In this document: positions 1 through 7,875 of the stretch, in pieces
How the letters are laid out: the number at the start of each line of letters is the position of its first letter
Numbering within the stretch: the stretch's first letter is position 1
Assembly: GCA_964559125.1 (NCBI GenBank)
Contig: CAZLGW010000017.1
Location: 61,060 to 125,059 of the forward strand
DNA: 64,000 nt
Direction of reading: 5' to 3'
Origin: Ravibacter sp964559125
GTDB taxonomy: Bacteria; Bacteroidota; Bacteroidia; Cytophagales; Spirosomataceae
Made by a program: the position numbers and the translations under genes
The notes under the pieces: model-generated
The model's database searches: none
Told to the model about the DNA's origin: nothing
Seen by the model: only the letters and a program-made list of their open reading frames with translations

Positions 1-768
1 TTTCAAAAGCGCCAGGCTTAAAAGATCCGTGGCCACTGCCACCTGGATCCCGTTCTCATGTGCTGATGAAATAAAGTCGGTATAATCTTCCACGCGTCCG
101 TCTGTACCCGGGTACTGCAGTAGCGCTCCGTACCAGGCCGGATCAGAAAGATCCATTTCTTTATAGTCGCCCGTCACCACTTCAATGCCCAGCGGCTCCG
201 ACCTGGTCATCAGCACATCGATGGTCTGCGGATGTACCTGCCCGGAAACAAAGAACTTAAGAGCCTGCTTCCTTTCAGCGGGGCGAAGCGAATAGGTCAT
301 AGTCATCGCTTCGGCAGCAGCCGTCCCTTCATCCAGCAGCGAGGCATTGGCGATCTCCATCCCGGTGAGATCAATAATTACCGTCTGGAAATTCAGCAGC
401 ATCTCCAGCCTGCCCTGGGCAATCTCTGCCTGATAAGGTGTATACGCTGTATACCAGGCCGGGTTTTCAAGTATATTCCTGAGAATCACATTCGGCACAA
501 CCGTATCATAATAGCCTGTGCCTATATATGATTTTAAAACGGCATTCATTTTGGCAATCCGCTTAAATTCAGTCAGAAACAACTGTTCGGATACACCCTT
601 AGGCAGCGACAGAGGCTGCTTCAGACGAATGTGGGCGGGTACGGTCTGGTCAATCAGTTCGTCGACAGATTTCACGCCGAGAACCTTCAGCATCTCTTCT
701 GTTTCAGAAGCAGACTTGCCGTGGTGTCTTTTCTCAAACCTCTCGGTTTCGTGCAGGTTGATTTTCAT
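1..768 (-). CDS. gcvP: Glycine dehydrogenase (decarboxylating), P-protein, N-terminal part
   Basis: The first 256 codons of the glycine cleavage P-protein, which decarboxylates glycine with pyridoxal phosphate and passes the aminomethyl group to the lipoyl H-protein. The reading frame runs off the left edge of the window. The visible part starts MKINLHETERFEKRH and contains the family's early conserved stretches: the YIGTGYYDT segment, then NPAWYTAYTPYQAEI, then the GRLEMLLNFQT and GMEIANASLLDE region. The PLP lysine lies outside the window. The ATG at 768 is preceded by a CTGA-rich dispersed repeat ending a few bases upstream. No glycine riboswitch is visible upstream. The identity rests on recognising strongly conserved blocks and is very secure; completeness cannot be judged. 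Confidence 0.96.
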   Translation of the reverse strand, partial: MKINLHETERFEKRHHGKSASETEEMLKVLGVKSVDELIDQTVPAHIRLKQPLSLPKGVSEQLFLTEFKRIAKMNAVLKSYIGTGYYDTVVPNVILRNILENPAWYTAYTPYQAEIAQGRLEMLLNFQTVIIDLTGMEIANASLLDEGTAAAEAMTMTYSLRPAERKQALKFFVSGQVHPQTIDVLMTRSEPLGIEVVTGDYKEMDLSDPAWYGALLQYPGTDGRVEDYTDFISSAHENGIQVAVATDLLSLALLK

Positions 769-770
769 TT

Positions 771-794
771 GTATAAAGCTATCAGCTGTCAGCC
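771..794 (-). repeat. CTGA-type dispersed repeat abutting the gcvP start
   Basis: Read on the minus strand this is GGCTGACAGCTGATAGC followed by TTTATAC, ending two bases before the gcvP ATG. Related copies lie at 19411-19453 (before a response regulator gene) and 60691-60731 (before rhaB), each ending close to a start codon. The repetition is seen directly. Whether the repeat acts as a leader is unknown. Confidence 0.6.
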
Positions 795-926
795 TTTTTA
801 TTCATCGTTTGGTCCGGGGCGCAATCCGTTTTCCGTAATTAATGCTCTCCCGTTTCGTTTATTGAAAAGTACCGGCGGCTCTGTTTCCTCTTCTAAAAAG
901 CCCTGTTTCCCGGCCCGCAAAAGTAC

Positions 927-964
927 AAAAAAACCATCAACTTTCCGCAGTCGGAAATTGATGG
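927..964 (-). terminator. Rho-independent terminator after the small basic secreted protein gene
   Basis: The arms CCATCAA-TTTCCG (minus strand) and CGGAAA-G-TTGATGG form a 13-bp stem with one bulged base and a 4-base loop. Seven T residues follow on the minus strand. It sits about 40 bases past the stop of the gene at 1006-1233, as expected for an intrinsic terminator, and insulates gcvP from that gene. Confidence 0.8.
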
Positions 965-1005
965 TCTGACGAGAATTTTATGTTTGCGCCCGACGCCCGC
1001 ACGCA

Positions 1006-1233
1006 TCAGTGTTTGGGGCAGTCACACGAGCTTTTCCGCTTGAAAATCCCAAGAAATTTTTTCTTTTTAGGCTTCTTATAGCCTTTATTTTTCTTTCTTT
1101 TGATAACCTCGGGCTTCATGCCCGCTTCAACAGACGCCTGACCGGCCCTGGCAGCTACGGAGGCAAAGCTGTCTGTAGTCAGGATACTGCCTGAAAAGAA
1201 AATGAACAAAAAGAGAAACGGGATTTTATTCAT
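1006..1233 (-). CDS. Small secreted, lysine-rich hypothetical protein
   Basis: I do not recognise this 75-residue protein. It begins MNKIPFLFLFIFFSG, a hydrophobic signal peptide, possibly cleaved after the ASFA-like region near residue 25. The mature part is very basic, with KRKKNKGYKKPKKKK in its second half, and ends in CDCPKH. The closing Cys-x-Cys could bind metal or form a disulphide, but that is speculation. I chose the ATG at 1233 because the only longer option in frame is a TTG three codons earlier. Support for it being real comes from the signal peptide, a strong terminator just downstream, and free space on both sides. It is probably exported to the periplasm or envelope. Confidence 0.6.
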   Translation of the reverse strand: MNKIPFLFLFIFFSGSILTTDSFASVAARAGQASVEAGMKPEVIKRKKNKGYKKPKKKKFLGIFKRKSSCDCPKH

Positions 1234-1291
1234 GGCCTTCAATTATACAAAGCATTACTTTCGGATGATAACGCCCGAAGGGAGTTTTTAG

Positions 1292-1311
1292 TTTACATGT
1301 GGTCATGTAAA
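1292..1311. repeat. Short perfect inverted repeat downstream of the phosphoesterase gene
   Basis: TTTACATG and CATGTAAA face each other across a 4-base loop, 13 bases past the stop codon of the minus-strand phosphoesterase gene. There is no run of T after it on the minus strand, so it is at best a weak terminator or an mRNA end stabiliser. Confidence 0.4.
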
Positions 1312-1323
1312 ACAAGAAACACA

Positions 1324-2580
1324 CTACCCTCTTACCAATTCTATTACGGTAATTTCGGGCAGGATCCCTACTCTTCCCGGGTAGCCTATAAAGCCAAATC
1401 CCCGGTTTACGTACAGGTACTGATCTTTATCCTGGTACAGACCCGCCCAGTGCTTGTAGTTATACTGCGCCGGGCTCCAGCGAAGTCCGGGAATTTCTAC
1501 GCCAAACTGCATGCCGTGCGTATGCCCGGCCAGCATCAGGTCGATGGAAGGCTGCTCTGGCTTCACCTGCAGATTCCAGTGGCTCGGATCATGGGAAAGC
1601 AATATTTTTACCGGGTAGTCGTCCGAATGCTGAACCGCCTTCCGGAGGTCGCCGTATTTCGCAAAACGCCCTCCTCCCCAGTTCTGGACACCGATAAGGC
1701 CGATCGACTCACCGTCTACGGTTATCGCACGGTTTTCATCCAAAAGCAAATCCCAGCCCAGCGCCTTATGCGCCTTAAGCATATCGGCAAAATTCTGCTC
1801 TTTAGCTTCTTTCCCCGCCCAATTGCGGTAGTCGCCATAATCATGATTCCCCAAAACGGAATATACGCCCAGCGGCGCCTGCAATTTCCTGAAAACGGGG
1901 ATATAGTCTTTTGCTTCAGACGTTTGTTCGTTGACCAGGTCGCCGGTAAAAACGATCAGGTCAGGCTTTTCGTTCAAGGCCATTTCCACACCGCCCATTA
2001 CGGCCCTTTGATTATAGAAGCTCCCGGTATGGATATCCGACAGTTGGAGTACCTTGATACCTTCAAACTTTCGCGGCAGGTTCCTGAGAGACAACCGTAC
2101 TCTTCTTACCCTATAGTCGTGCGCCCCTGACAATATGCCGAAAACCAGCGTCCCGGCCAGTCCGAACCCGGCAGCGGTGGCCGTCCTGGTAAGAAATTCA
2201 GACCGCGGTATCACCGGCTGACCTGTCTCTTCACGTTTAGTATCAACAAACTTCTTTGGCGATCTGAACATCCACAAAACACCCCTCCTCACGTCATCCA
2301 GCGATAAAATAAAGACTGTCAGAAGCTTTCCGAACAGCGGAACGCCAATGACAACAAAGAACAGCGTACGCATATGACGGGGCAGGCTCCCTTCAGGAAA
2401 AACCACAAACAGCATGATCACAAACAACACGATCACCGTATAGCCCCAGTAGATCAGTGCAATCGTTTTAAGAAGGGTGTTTTTCCCCGCAGGTATCATT
2501 GATCTCATACCGGCCCAAACATACCGGTCTACCAATAGCACAAAAAGTGCAAGTATGATTAACGTGAAAAAGGAATTCAT
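1324..2580 (-). CDS. Membrane-anchored metallophosphoesterase (YkuE-like)
   Basis: A 418-residue calcineurin-like phosphoesterase. The N-terminal 150 residues hold about four hydrophobic segments (near residues 3-20, 38-60, 72-94 and 133-150). The catalytic domain follows with the ordered metal-binding motifs SDIHTG (Asp182, His184), FTGDLVNE, LGNHDYGD and AGHTHGMQ. Related Bacillus YkuE acts on the cell surface and UDP-diacylglucosamine hydrolases share the fold, so a lipid or envelope phosphoester substrate is plausible but not shown. The domain probably sits outside the cytoplasm, since it follows the last hydrophobic segment. The Nfu gene lies just upstream on the same strand with a 24-base gap, so the two may be cotranscribed. 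Family assignment is secure; substrate unknown. Confidence 0.88.
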   Translation of the reverse strand: MNSFFTLIILALFVLLVDRYVWAGMRSMIPAGKNTLLKTIALIYWGYTVIVLFVIMLFVVFPEGSLPRHMRTLFFVVIGVPLFGKLLTVFILSLDDVRRGVLWMFRSPKKFVDTKREETGQPVIPRSEFLTRTATAAGFGLAGTLVFGILSGAHDYRVRRVRLSLRNLPRKFEGIKVLQLSDIHTGSFYNQRAVMGGVEMALNEKPDLIVFTGDLVNEQTSEAKDYIPVFRKLQAPLGVYSVLGNHDYGDYRNWAGKEAKEQNFADMLKAHKALGWDLLLDENRAITVDGESIGLIGVQNWGGGRFAKYGDLRKAVQHSDDYPVKILLSHDPSHWNLQVKPEQPSIDLMLAGHTHGMQFGVEIPGLRWSPAQYNYKHWAGLYQDKDQYLYVNRGFGFIGYPGRVGILPEITVIELVRG

Positions 2581-2604
2581 TTCCTGTTAAAGTTTCCTGC
2601 CTTA

Positions 2605-3201
2605 TCAAACTCCTTCCGCTACCACTTCCTTTACCCCCGGCACCATCCTGGTCAGAAGATTTTCGATCCCGGCCTTCAGCGTCAATGTAGAAGACGGGCA
2701 TCCGCTGCAGGACCCCTGGAGCAGCACTTTTACTTTCCCGTCTGCCTCGTCGAATGAGTGAAAGTTTATGGCGCCTCCGTCCGATTCCACTGCAGGTCTC
2801 ACATACTGGTCCAGCACGGCTTTGATCTTCTGGACTGTTTCGGATTCATTTGCAGAAACAACTATCGTATTCTTTGATATCGTGGACTGGTCGAAAACCG
2901 GCTGCTCTTCTTCGAAGTATATTTTGATAAAGGCCTTCACATCACGAAGCACATCTTCCCACTGTGTCTGCTCATCCTTGGTCAGCGTAACGAAATTGCT
3001 GGCAATAAATACCCTCCGGACAAACGGGAACTGGAAAAGATCGGCAGCCAGGGGCGAGATTTTTCCTTCTTCCAGTGCCGAAGCATGAGAGGGATAGTCA
3101 AATGAAAGCCCGTCGGGTACCAACTCGAAGTTGAGGACAAACTTCATGGAGTTAGGATTGGGGCTTAACTCGGTATATATGAAAATGGGACGCTTTAGCA
3201 T
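2605..3201 (-). CDS. Nfu-type iron-sulphur cluster scaffold/carrier
   Basis: This 198-residue protein has an Nfu N-terminal domain (about residues 5-90, starting IYTELSPNPNSMKFV) and a C-terminal NifU domain (about 115-195) with the cluster-binding motif GSCSGCPSS. Nfu proteins bind a 4Fe-4S cluster across a dimer through this Cys-x-x-Cys and deliver it to target enzymes in the cytoplasm. Both cysteines are present. I place the start at the ATG at 3201, because translation from there begins exactly at the conserved N-terminal domain; a longer frame to 3294 adds 31 unrelated residues. It is divergent from the Crp/Fnr gene at 3325. No suf or isc genes are nearby. Confidence 0.92.
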   Translation of the reverse strand: MLKRPIFIYTELSPNPNSMKFVLNFELVPDGLSFDYPSHASALEEGKISPLAADLFQFPFVRRVFIASNFVTLTKDEQTQWEDVLRDVKAFIKIYFEEEQPVFDQSTISKNTIVVSANESETVQKIKAVLDQYVRPAVESDGGAINFHSFDEADGKVKVLLQGSCSGCPSSTLTLKAGIENLLTRMVPGVKEVVAEGV

Positions 3202-3324
3202 ATTGGTTATCTTAAAATTACGCTCACTTATATTCCTGAGATATGATAACAAGCGCCGATCATTTTCGGTTCGCTGAAATACCGCCCGGATCAATTATTA
3301 GGAGAAACCCATATCTTTACAAAC

Positions 3325-3948
3325 ATGGAAAACCTTTTGCATATCTCCGAATTCAGCTCATCTCCCGAACTGGTAGAACAGCTGCAGAAATACAGCTTAC
3401 GGAAAAACTATCCGGCAGGAAGCGTCATCCTCAATGAAAATGCCTATATAAGGGCTATTCCCATCGTTACGCAGGGAAGCATCAGGGTAATCAGGACCGA
3501 CGAAGACGGAAGGGAGATCCTGCTCTATTACATCAAAAGCGGGGAAAGCTGCATCATGTCCTTTCTCGGAGGATTGCATAACGAAACCAGCAAAGTGAAA
3601 GCTGAGGTTGAGGAAGACGCCGAGATCCTCTTCCTGCCTATCGACAAGGTTTCGCTCTTCATAAAAGAATATCCGCAGTGGCTGGACTACATTTTCAGGC
3701 TCTACCACAAGCGTTTCGAGGAATTGCTCGATATGGTCAACGCTATCGCCTTTAAAAAGGTTGACGAGCGCCTGTCTGACCTGCTTCAAAAGAAATCTGA
3801 ATTAACCGGCTCGCGTACTCTCCAGGTCACACACGAGCAGCTCGCCAACGAATTGGGAACTGCTCGTGTTGTCGTTTCAAGATTGCTGAAACAGCTGGAG
3901 GAAGAAGGGGTTGTTCAACTGGGGAGGAACAGGATTACTCTTTTATAA
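3325..3948 (+). CDS. Crp/Fnr-family transcriptional regulator
   Basis: A 207-residue regulator with an N-terminal cyclic-nucleotide-binding-like beta barrel (about residues 15-130, with the VTQGSIRVIRTDEDGREI stretch) and a C-terminal winged helix (about 150-207). The recognition helix region reads ELGTARVVVSRLLKQLEEEG. It lacks the N-terminal cysteines of FNR and has no clear cAMP-binding arginine, so the signal is unknown. A sequence TATCTTTA lies only five bases before the ATG and resembles the phylum's -7 element. The gene's end overlaps by 14 bases the end of the convergent lipoprotein gene. Related Bacteroidota proteins often answer to oxygen or nitrosative stress; here this is only a guess. 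Confidence 0.92.
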   Translation: MENLLHISEFSSSPELVEQLQKYSLRKNYPAGSVILNENAYIRAIPIVTQGSIRVIRTDEDGREILLYYIKSGESCIMSFLGGLHNETSKVKAEVEEDAEILFLPIDKVSLFIKEYPQWLDYIFRLYHKRFEELLDMVNAIAFKKVDERLSDLLQKKSELTGSRTLQVTHEQLANELGTARVVVSRLLKQLEEEGVVQLGRNRITLL

Positions 3949-4411
3949 AAGTCGCTCGTTTTCCGTCGAGATTCAGTTGCCCGCTATCATCTGTCGTCCC
4001 GGAATATACGATTTCGAGACGACCGGCGGAAGCCAGCGTTGCCTTTCCGACAATAAAAGCATAATAACCACTTCGCGATTTTGTAAGCTGACCCAGCCTG
4101 AATGTATTGGAACCTGTCGGCACCACACCTCTCCAGAAAACTTCTCCCGAACGAATAGAGTAGTTGTTCGCTGCAACAGTCACTATTTTCGCAGTCGTGT
4201 CTGCAGTAGAAAAATCAATCGTAACAGAAACCGGAAAATCATCGCTCTTCCACCGGCCACTTAATTGTTGAATGCCGGCCAATGGCTCAGGTTCCGTTTT
4301 CTTACATCCCGCTACGAACGCTAAAGACGATACAATACCCAGTATCAATACCTGTCTGCATAGCTTCAGATACGTTGAAGCATCTCCTGGTTTTTTAATC
4401 CTTTTTAACAT
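3935..4411 (-). CDS. Lipoprotein, paralogue of the adjacent gene
   Basis: A 158-residue protein with a basic N-terminus, a hydrophobic stretch and the lipobox AFVAGC around residue 36, so it is probably lipid-anchored in the envelope. After the cysteine comes KKTEPEPLAGIQQLSGRW, which closely matches the same region of the neighbour at 4420-4845 (KKETEPRPLADIKLLAGNW). Both then have a beta-rich body of about 110 residues and end in a KRATF or KGEF-like strand. This looks like a tandem duplication. The two are 8 bases apart and surely cotranscribed. The fold resembles the small lipocalin-like lipoproteins of Bacteroidota, but I cannot name a family or function. Confidence 0.75.
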   Translation of the reverse strand: MLKRIKKPGDASTYLKLCRQVLILGIVSSLAFVAGCKKTEPEPLAGIQQLSGRWKSDDFPVSVTIDFSTADTTAKIVTVAANNYSIRSGEVFWRGVVPTGSNTFRLGQLTKSRSGYYAFIVGKATLASAGRLEIVYSGTTDDSGQLNLDGKRATFIKE

Positions 4412-4419
4412 GTTTTGTT

Positions 4420-4845
4420 TTAGTTAATTCTCTTAAATTCTCCTTTCTGTCCGCTGACGTCTATCGATCCGAGCGATCCCAGATAGGCCGCATACGATAT
4501 CTTGTCATCTTTTAATGTAAAGGTGATATCTACATATAGGAAAAATCCGTCTGTTCCCCGAAATAGCATCTCTCCCCGAAAAGTTTTTTCGTCTATCGCT
4601 TCGACATTTTTCAGGGTGGTATCGCCTACCTTAAATCCATTCGCATTAGGTGCCACCTTGGTATAGGTGCCGGAACGTGTAGATGGATCAAAAACAAACT
4701 CGTTGGTATTGTTTGAGTTTACCCAATTCCCTGCAAGCAGTTTGATATCGGCCAGTGGCCGTGGCTCGGTCTCTTTCTTACAGCTTTGCAGCGTTGCCGT
4801 AAAGCCCAGAAAAGCTAAAAAGACTATTGTTTTGAACTGTTTCAT
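4420..4845 (-). CDS. Lipoprotein, paralogue of the adjacent gene
   Basis: A 141-residue protein with a signal peptide ending in the lipobox TLQSC (cysteine near residue 22), then KKETEPRPLADIKLLAGNW. The rest alternates short beta-strand-like segments and ends in GQKGEFKRIN. It is the first gene of a two-gene operon with its paralogue at 3935-4411. The similarity is concentrated just after the lipidated cysteine and at the C-terminus, suggesting an old duplication with a shared lipocalin-like body. Function unknown. The 220 bases upstream (4846-5066) contain no gene. Confidence 0.75.
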   Translation of the reverse strand: MKQFKTIVFLAFLGFTATLQSCKKETEPRPLADIKLLAGNWVNSNNTNEFVFDPSTRSGTYTKVAPNANGFKVGDTTLKNVEAIDEKTFRGEMLFRGTDGFFLYVDITFTLKDDKISYAAYLGSLGSIDVSGQKGEFKRIN

Positions 4846-5066
4846 AGTTTAAAAATTGATGTGATGATGTCCCCTATAACCTCTTTCAAAGGATTGATCG
4901 AAACACATCCGTTTTCGGGAAACAGCTTTCACCGATTTTTTTTTGAAAGAAGAAAATAATGATCGGATCGCGGAAGGCGGGTAGCATCGGCTGCCGGCTA
5001 TGATGACGGGGAGGCCCCTCCAACAGACCCTCGGGCCATATTTAATTGGTGTTTCCGGGAAAATTC

Positions 5067-7820
5067 TCAGGAGGTTTTTCTTTTCCGGCGAAAGAAAAAC
5101 ATACCCGCTGCAGACGAAAATACGAGGCCCAGGAAAAGCCAGGCCTTTCGGGGTGGAACCCCGGTTCCGACCGGCTCCGTATTACCGACTATTACCATCC
5201 CCGCCCACGCGTAAGGAAGCTGCCCGTGTTTGGAAGCGGTTTGAAGCCACTGCTTTTGCGCATTCTGTAGCGCTATATCCAGCGGCATATCGTCGCTGAG
5301 TTGTTCGTACAGGTTTTGGGTAATCTGGTAAACCGGCTCATTTTCAATGCTCCAAAGCGTGGTCAGCACCGACGGGATACCCAGGGCAGCGAATCCGCGC
5401 GCCAGGCTGAAAACCCCTTCGCCCCGTTGGTTTTTACCAACGCCCGTCTGGCAGGCCGATAAGATCAGCAGCTCCGTAAGCGGCTTCCGGGGTAGTGAAA
5501 GCTCATTGAGCCGCAGCGTAGAATCGGCAAAAAAGAGCGTCGGTATACTGCCCGAGCTATCGGCTGAAGCATGTGTAAACAGTTGCACGATCCTGTATCC
5601 GGGCGAGCTGTTGACAAATTCTGCCCGGGAAGCATCCCGGCCCGTGGCGATACGGGACCTGAAAAAGTAGCGATCGATATGGTGTAGCGCCTGGTCGGAA
5701 CCAGTAAGAGACGCCTGGTCCAGCGAAACGGCAAACTGCACCGGCGCCATGCCGAAGAAGCCGGGGGAAAACCAGCTGCCCGTCCTTTTCCGCTGCATTT
5801 TGCCCAGCACAACCGCAGAATAGGTATAGCTTACGGCATAGTGATTCACTAAAAAATCGGGACGACTGCCAGACCGGCTCAGGGCGCTGAATGGAAGAAA
5901 GCTTCCGTCGGGCGATATGATGACACGTGAGCCTTCAGGAATCTCAAAGGGGGTAATCAGCAATTTGTCCAACGCCGACGACACCCGCAGGTACTCCCCG
6001 AAATTACTGTTTTGTGTATTCCTGTCACTGATAAGCCTCTGAAAGGTATTGGTCAGAAGGTTATATTCTTCCAGATCCATTCTCTTCAAAACCGTTTTCC
6101 CCGGCCCGACCGCCAGGCCATATACGGCGCTGTCGCCGACAAAATAAGACAAAAAAGTCTGGCCGTCTTTCAGGATGCTGTCCCGGAGATCGCTGACGGA
6201 AGGTACTTTGTTGTCGTATTTATAGGCATAGTAAAGCGGGTTGGTTTTTTCGAGGGATTTGATGAAAGTTTCGAGCTGTTGCCGGACAGCGAAAAGGTTG
6301 CCGCGGATTGACGCAATCGTTGAATCGTATGCGGATTCCAGCTTGTTTTGCCATTCAGTCACTTTTGCCCGCAGGTCCTGCTCTTTCTGTCGGTCAGATT
6401 CTGAGAGAAGGTGAGCCGCACCCAGTTCGTTGAGCTGATCGGAAAGAAGTACTGCTTTTGCCTTTTCAAGGAAATAGAAGGCTTTTTCAGTATCGTCCAG
6501 CAGGAAGCACGTCTCAATAGCCTGATCATACATCGACCTTGTATGCTCTCTCCAGAAAAGTTTGGTAATAGTGCCGCTATGCTCCCAACGCATATGATCG
6601 ATCATGGTATCGGCCAGCATGTAGGTTTTAAGGGCCAATTCGAGCTTTACCTTATCGTTACCCGTATACCTGCCATATTCATACCAGGTTCTGGCTTTAT
6701 CCTGGATAATGGTAAGCAGGGATATTTTATCCAATATCGGCACAAGCGCACTATACGATGGATTATCATCAAAAGGCGTATCGGCACCTATAAGACCTGC
6801 TGCGGAAAACGCTTTTTGCTTTAATTTTAACGACTCACTAAAATCCCTTCTTTCCCGATAGCCTTCGCTCAGGTCATTATATACGATTGCCCGGACAAGA
6901 GGGCTTTGAAGATATTTCAATGCCACGTCATACTCTTTTTTTGCCTTATCGAAATCTCCCCGATAGAACCTGTAAAAATAGGCCAGACTAGCCGCTGACT
7001 GGCCGCAGCCAATAGCATCTCCCTGAATTTTGAAGCTGTTAAACGCTTTTTTATAATAATGTATTACTTTTTTGACATCACCCGATTCGATGGTGTTCTC
7101 GGCTGTAAGCGAATAAATCGGCCCCAGCCTCTCGTGGTTATCCGACGAAACAAGATGCATGGCTTGCTCGAGCACCAGATCGGCGTCTGCATGGTGTTTC
7201 ATATAAATCAGTGCCTGCGCTTTCTCTACGAGGTTTCTTGCCATCAGATCCTGATCATTTTCCGCCTTTGCTATCCCATACCCGGCATCCGCGTTCGATA
7301 TGGCCTCCTCATAGCTCCCCAATGCCGTGTATATGTTTGCCTTCAGGGAATATCCCGTAGCCACGATGAATTTTTTTTCGGAGAATTCCGACGCAACCAA
7401 TTCCGCGGAATCCAGCAGATTCAGCGCCCGGACGAGCTCATTCCGCTCGCTATAAATAAGCGCGAGGTTAAAATAGCCGTTAGCCAGATCGGCATACTTA
7501 GCTGATCTGGCTTTAGAAGAATTGATCCGGATGGCATTTGAAGTATAGGCGATCGCACTATCCAACTGGTAGTCATACCAGTACACCCTCCCGATCGAGT
7601 GGAGCAGGAGGGCGTAGGTGGAATCTCTCACTTCGCCGCATTTTGTCCGTTGCGATGCGAGCAGCTTTAAATTGCGTATCGCTTCGTTTCGATCCGGCAG
7701 CCCGGCAAATGTACTGATCTGGGAGGCTAACCCGGGGTTATCAGGGCACTGCGCTCTCAATGAAGCTCCCGAAATCACAAGGAGTTCAAAAAAGAAAAGC
7801 AGCTCCCAAAATCTTTGCAT
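5067..7820 (-). CDS. TPR-CHAT caspase-like protease, predicted extracytoplasmic with C-terminal membrane anchor
   Basis: A 917-residue protein with a signal peptide (residues 1-23, ending SLRAQ), a long TPR-like helical array (about 50-440, with repeated A..Y..A motifs), a charged coiled-coil stretch (about 470-540), a CHAT protease domain (about 590-880), a transmembrane helix (about 892-910) and a basic tail, RRKRKTS. The catalytic pair is present: His750 in LFTHASADS and Cys790 in LSACQTGVG. CHAT domains are caspase-like cysteine proteases of clan CD, as in separase and the TPR-CHAT protease of type III-E CRISPR. The export signals put the protease in the periplasm, which is unusual. It is the last gene of an operon with a subtilase, a membrane TPR protein and a sigma factor. 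Its substrate is unknown; the partner proteins are the first to test. Confidence 0.9.
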   Translation of the reverse strand: MQRFWELLFFFELLVISGASLRAQCPDNPGLASQISTFAGLPDRNEAIRNLKLLASQRTKCGEVRDSTYALLLHSIGRVYWYDYQLDSAIAYTSNAIRINSSKARSAKYADLANGYFNLALIYSERNELVRALNLLDSAELVASEFSEKKFIVATGYSLKANIYTALGSYEEAISNADAGYGIAKAENDQDLMARNLVEKAQALIYMKHHADADLVLEQAMHLVSSDNHERLGPIYSLTAENTIESGDVKKVIHYYKKAFNSFKIQGDAIGCGQSAASLAYFYRFYRGDFDKAKKEYDVALKYLQSPLVRAIVYNDLSEGYRERRDFSESLKLKQKAFSAAGLIGADTPFDDNPSYSALVPILDKISLLTIIQDKARTWYEYGRYTGNDKVKLELALKTYMLADTMIDHMRWEHSGTITKLFWREHTRSMYDQAIETCFLLDDTEKAFYFLEKAKAVLLSDQLNELGAAHLLSESDRQKEQDLRAKVTEWQNKLESAYDSTIASIRGNLFAVRQQLETFIKSLEKTNPLYYAYKYDNKVPSVSDLRDSILKDGQTFLSYFVGDSAVYGLAVGPGKTVLKRMDLEEYNLLTNTFQRLISDRNTQNSNFGEYLRVSSALDKLLITPFEIPEGSRVIISPDGSFLPFSALSRSGSRPDFLVNHYAVSYTYSAVVLGKMQRKRTGSWFSPGFFGMAPVQFAVSLDQASLTGSDQALHHIDRYFFRSRIATGRDASRAEFVNSSPGYRIVQLFTHASADSSGSIPTLFFADSTLRLNELSLPRKPLTELLILSACQTGVGKNQRGEGVFSLARGFAALGIPSVLTTLWSIENEPVYQITQNLYEQLSDDMPLDIALQNAQKQWLQTASKHGQLPYAWAGMVIVGNTEPVGTGVPPRKAWLFLGLVFSSAAGMFFFRRKRKTS

Positions 7821-7875
7821 AAATCGTCAGCAAGTTCTCTACCAGTCTTTTGTTGCAGCATCTGAAATGCTTACT

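Noticed and set aside
1..1005. Glycine riboswitch upstream of gcvP
   Set aside because: The upstream region shows only the CTGA repeat and a terminator facing it; no tandem aptamer-like conserved cores.
1297..2130. 277-codon open frame opposite the phosphoesterase gene
   Set aside because: It lies wholly antisense to a gene with all its catalytic motifs and has no recognisable domain or signal.
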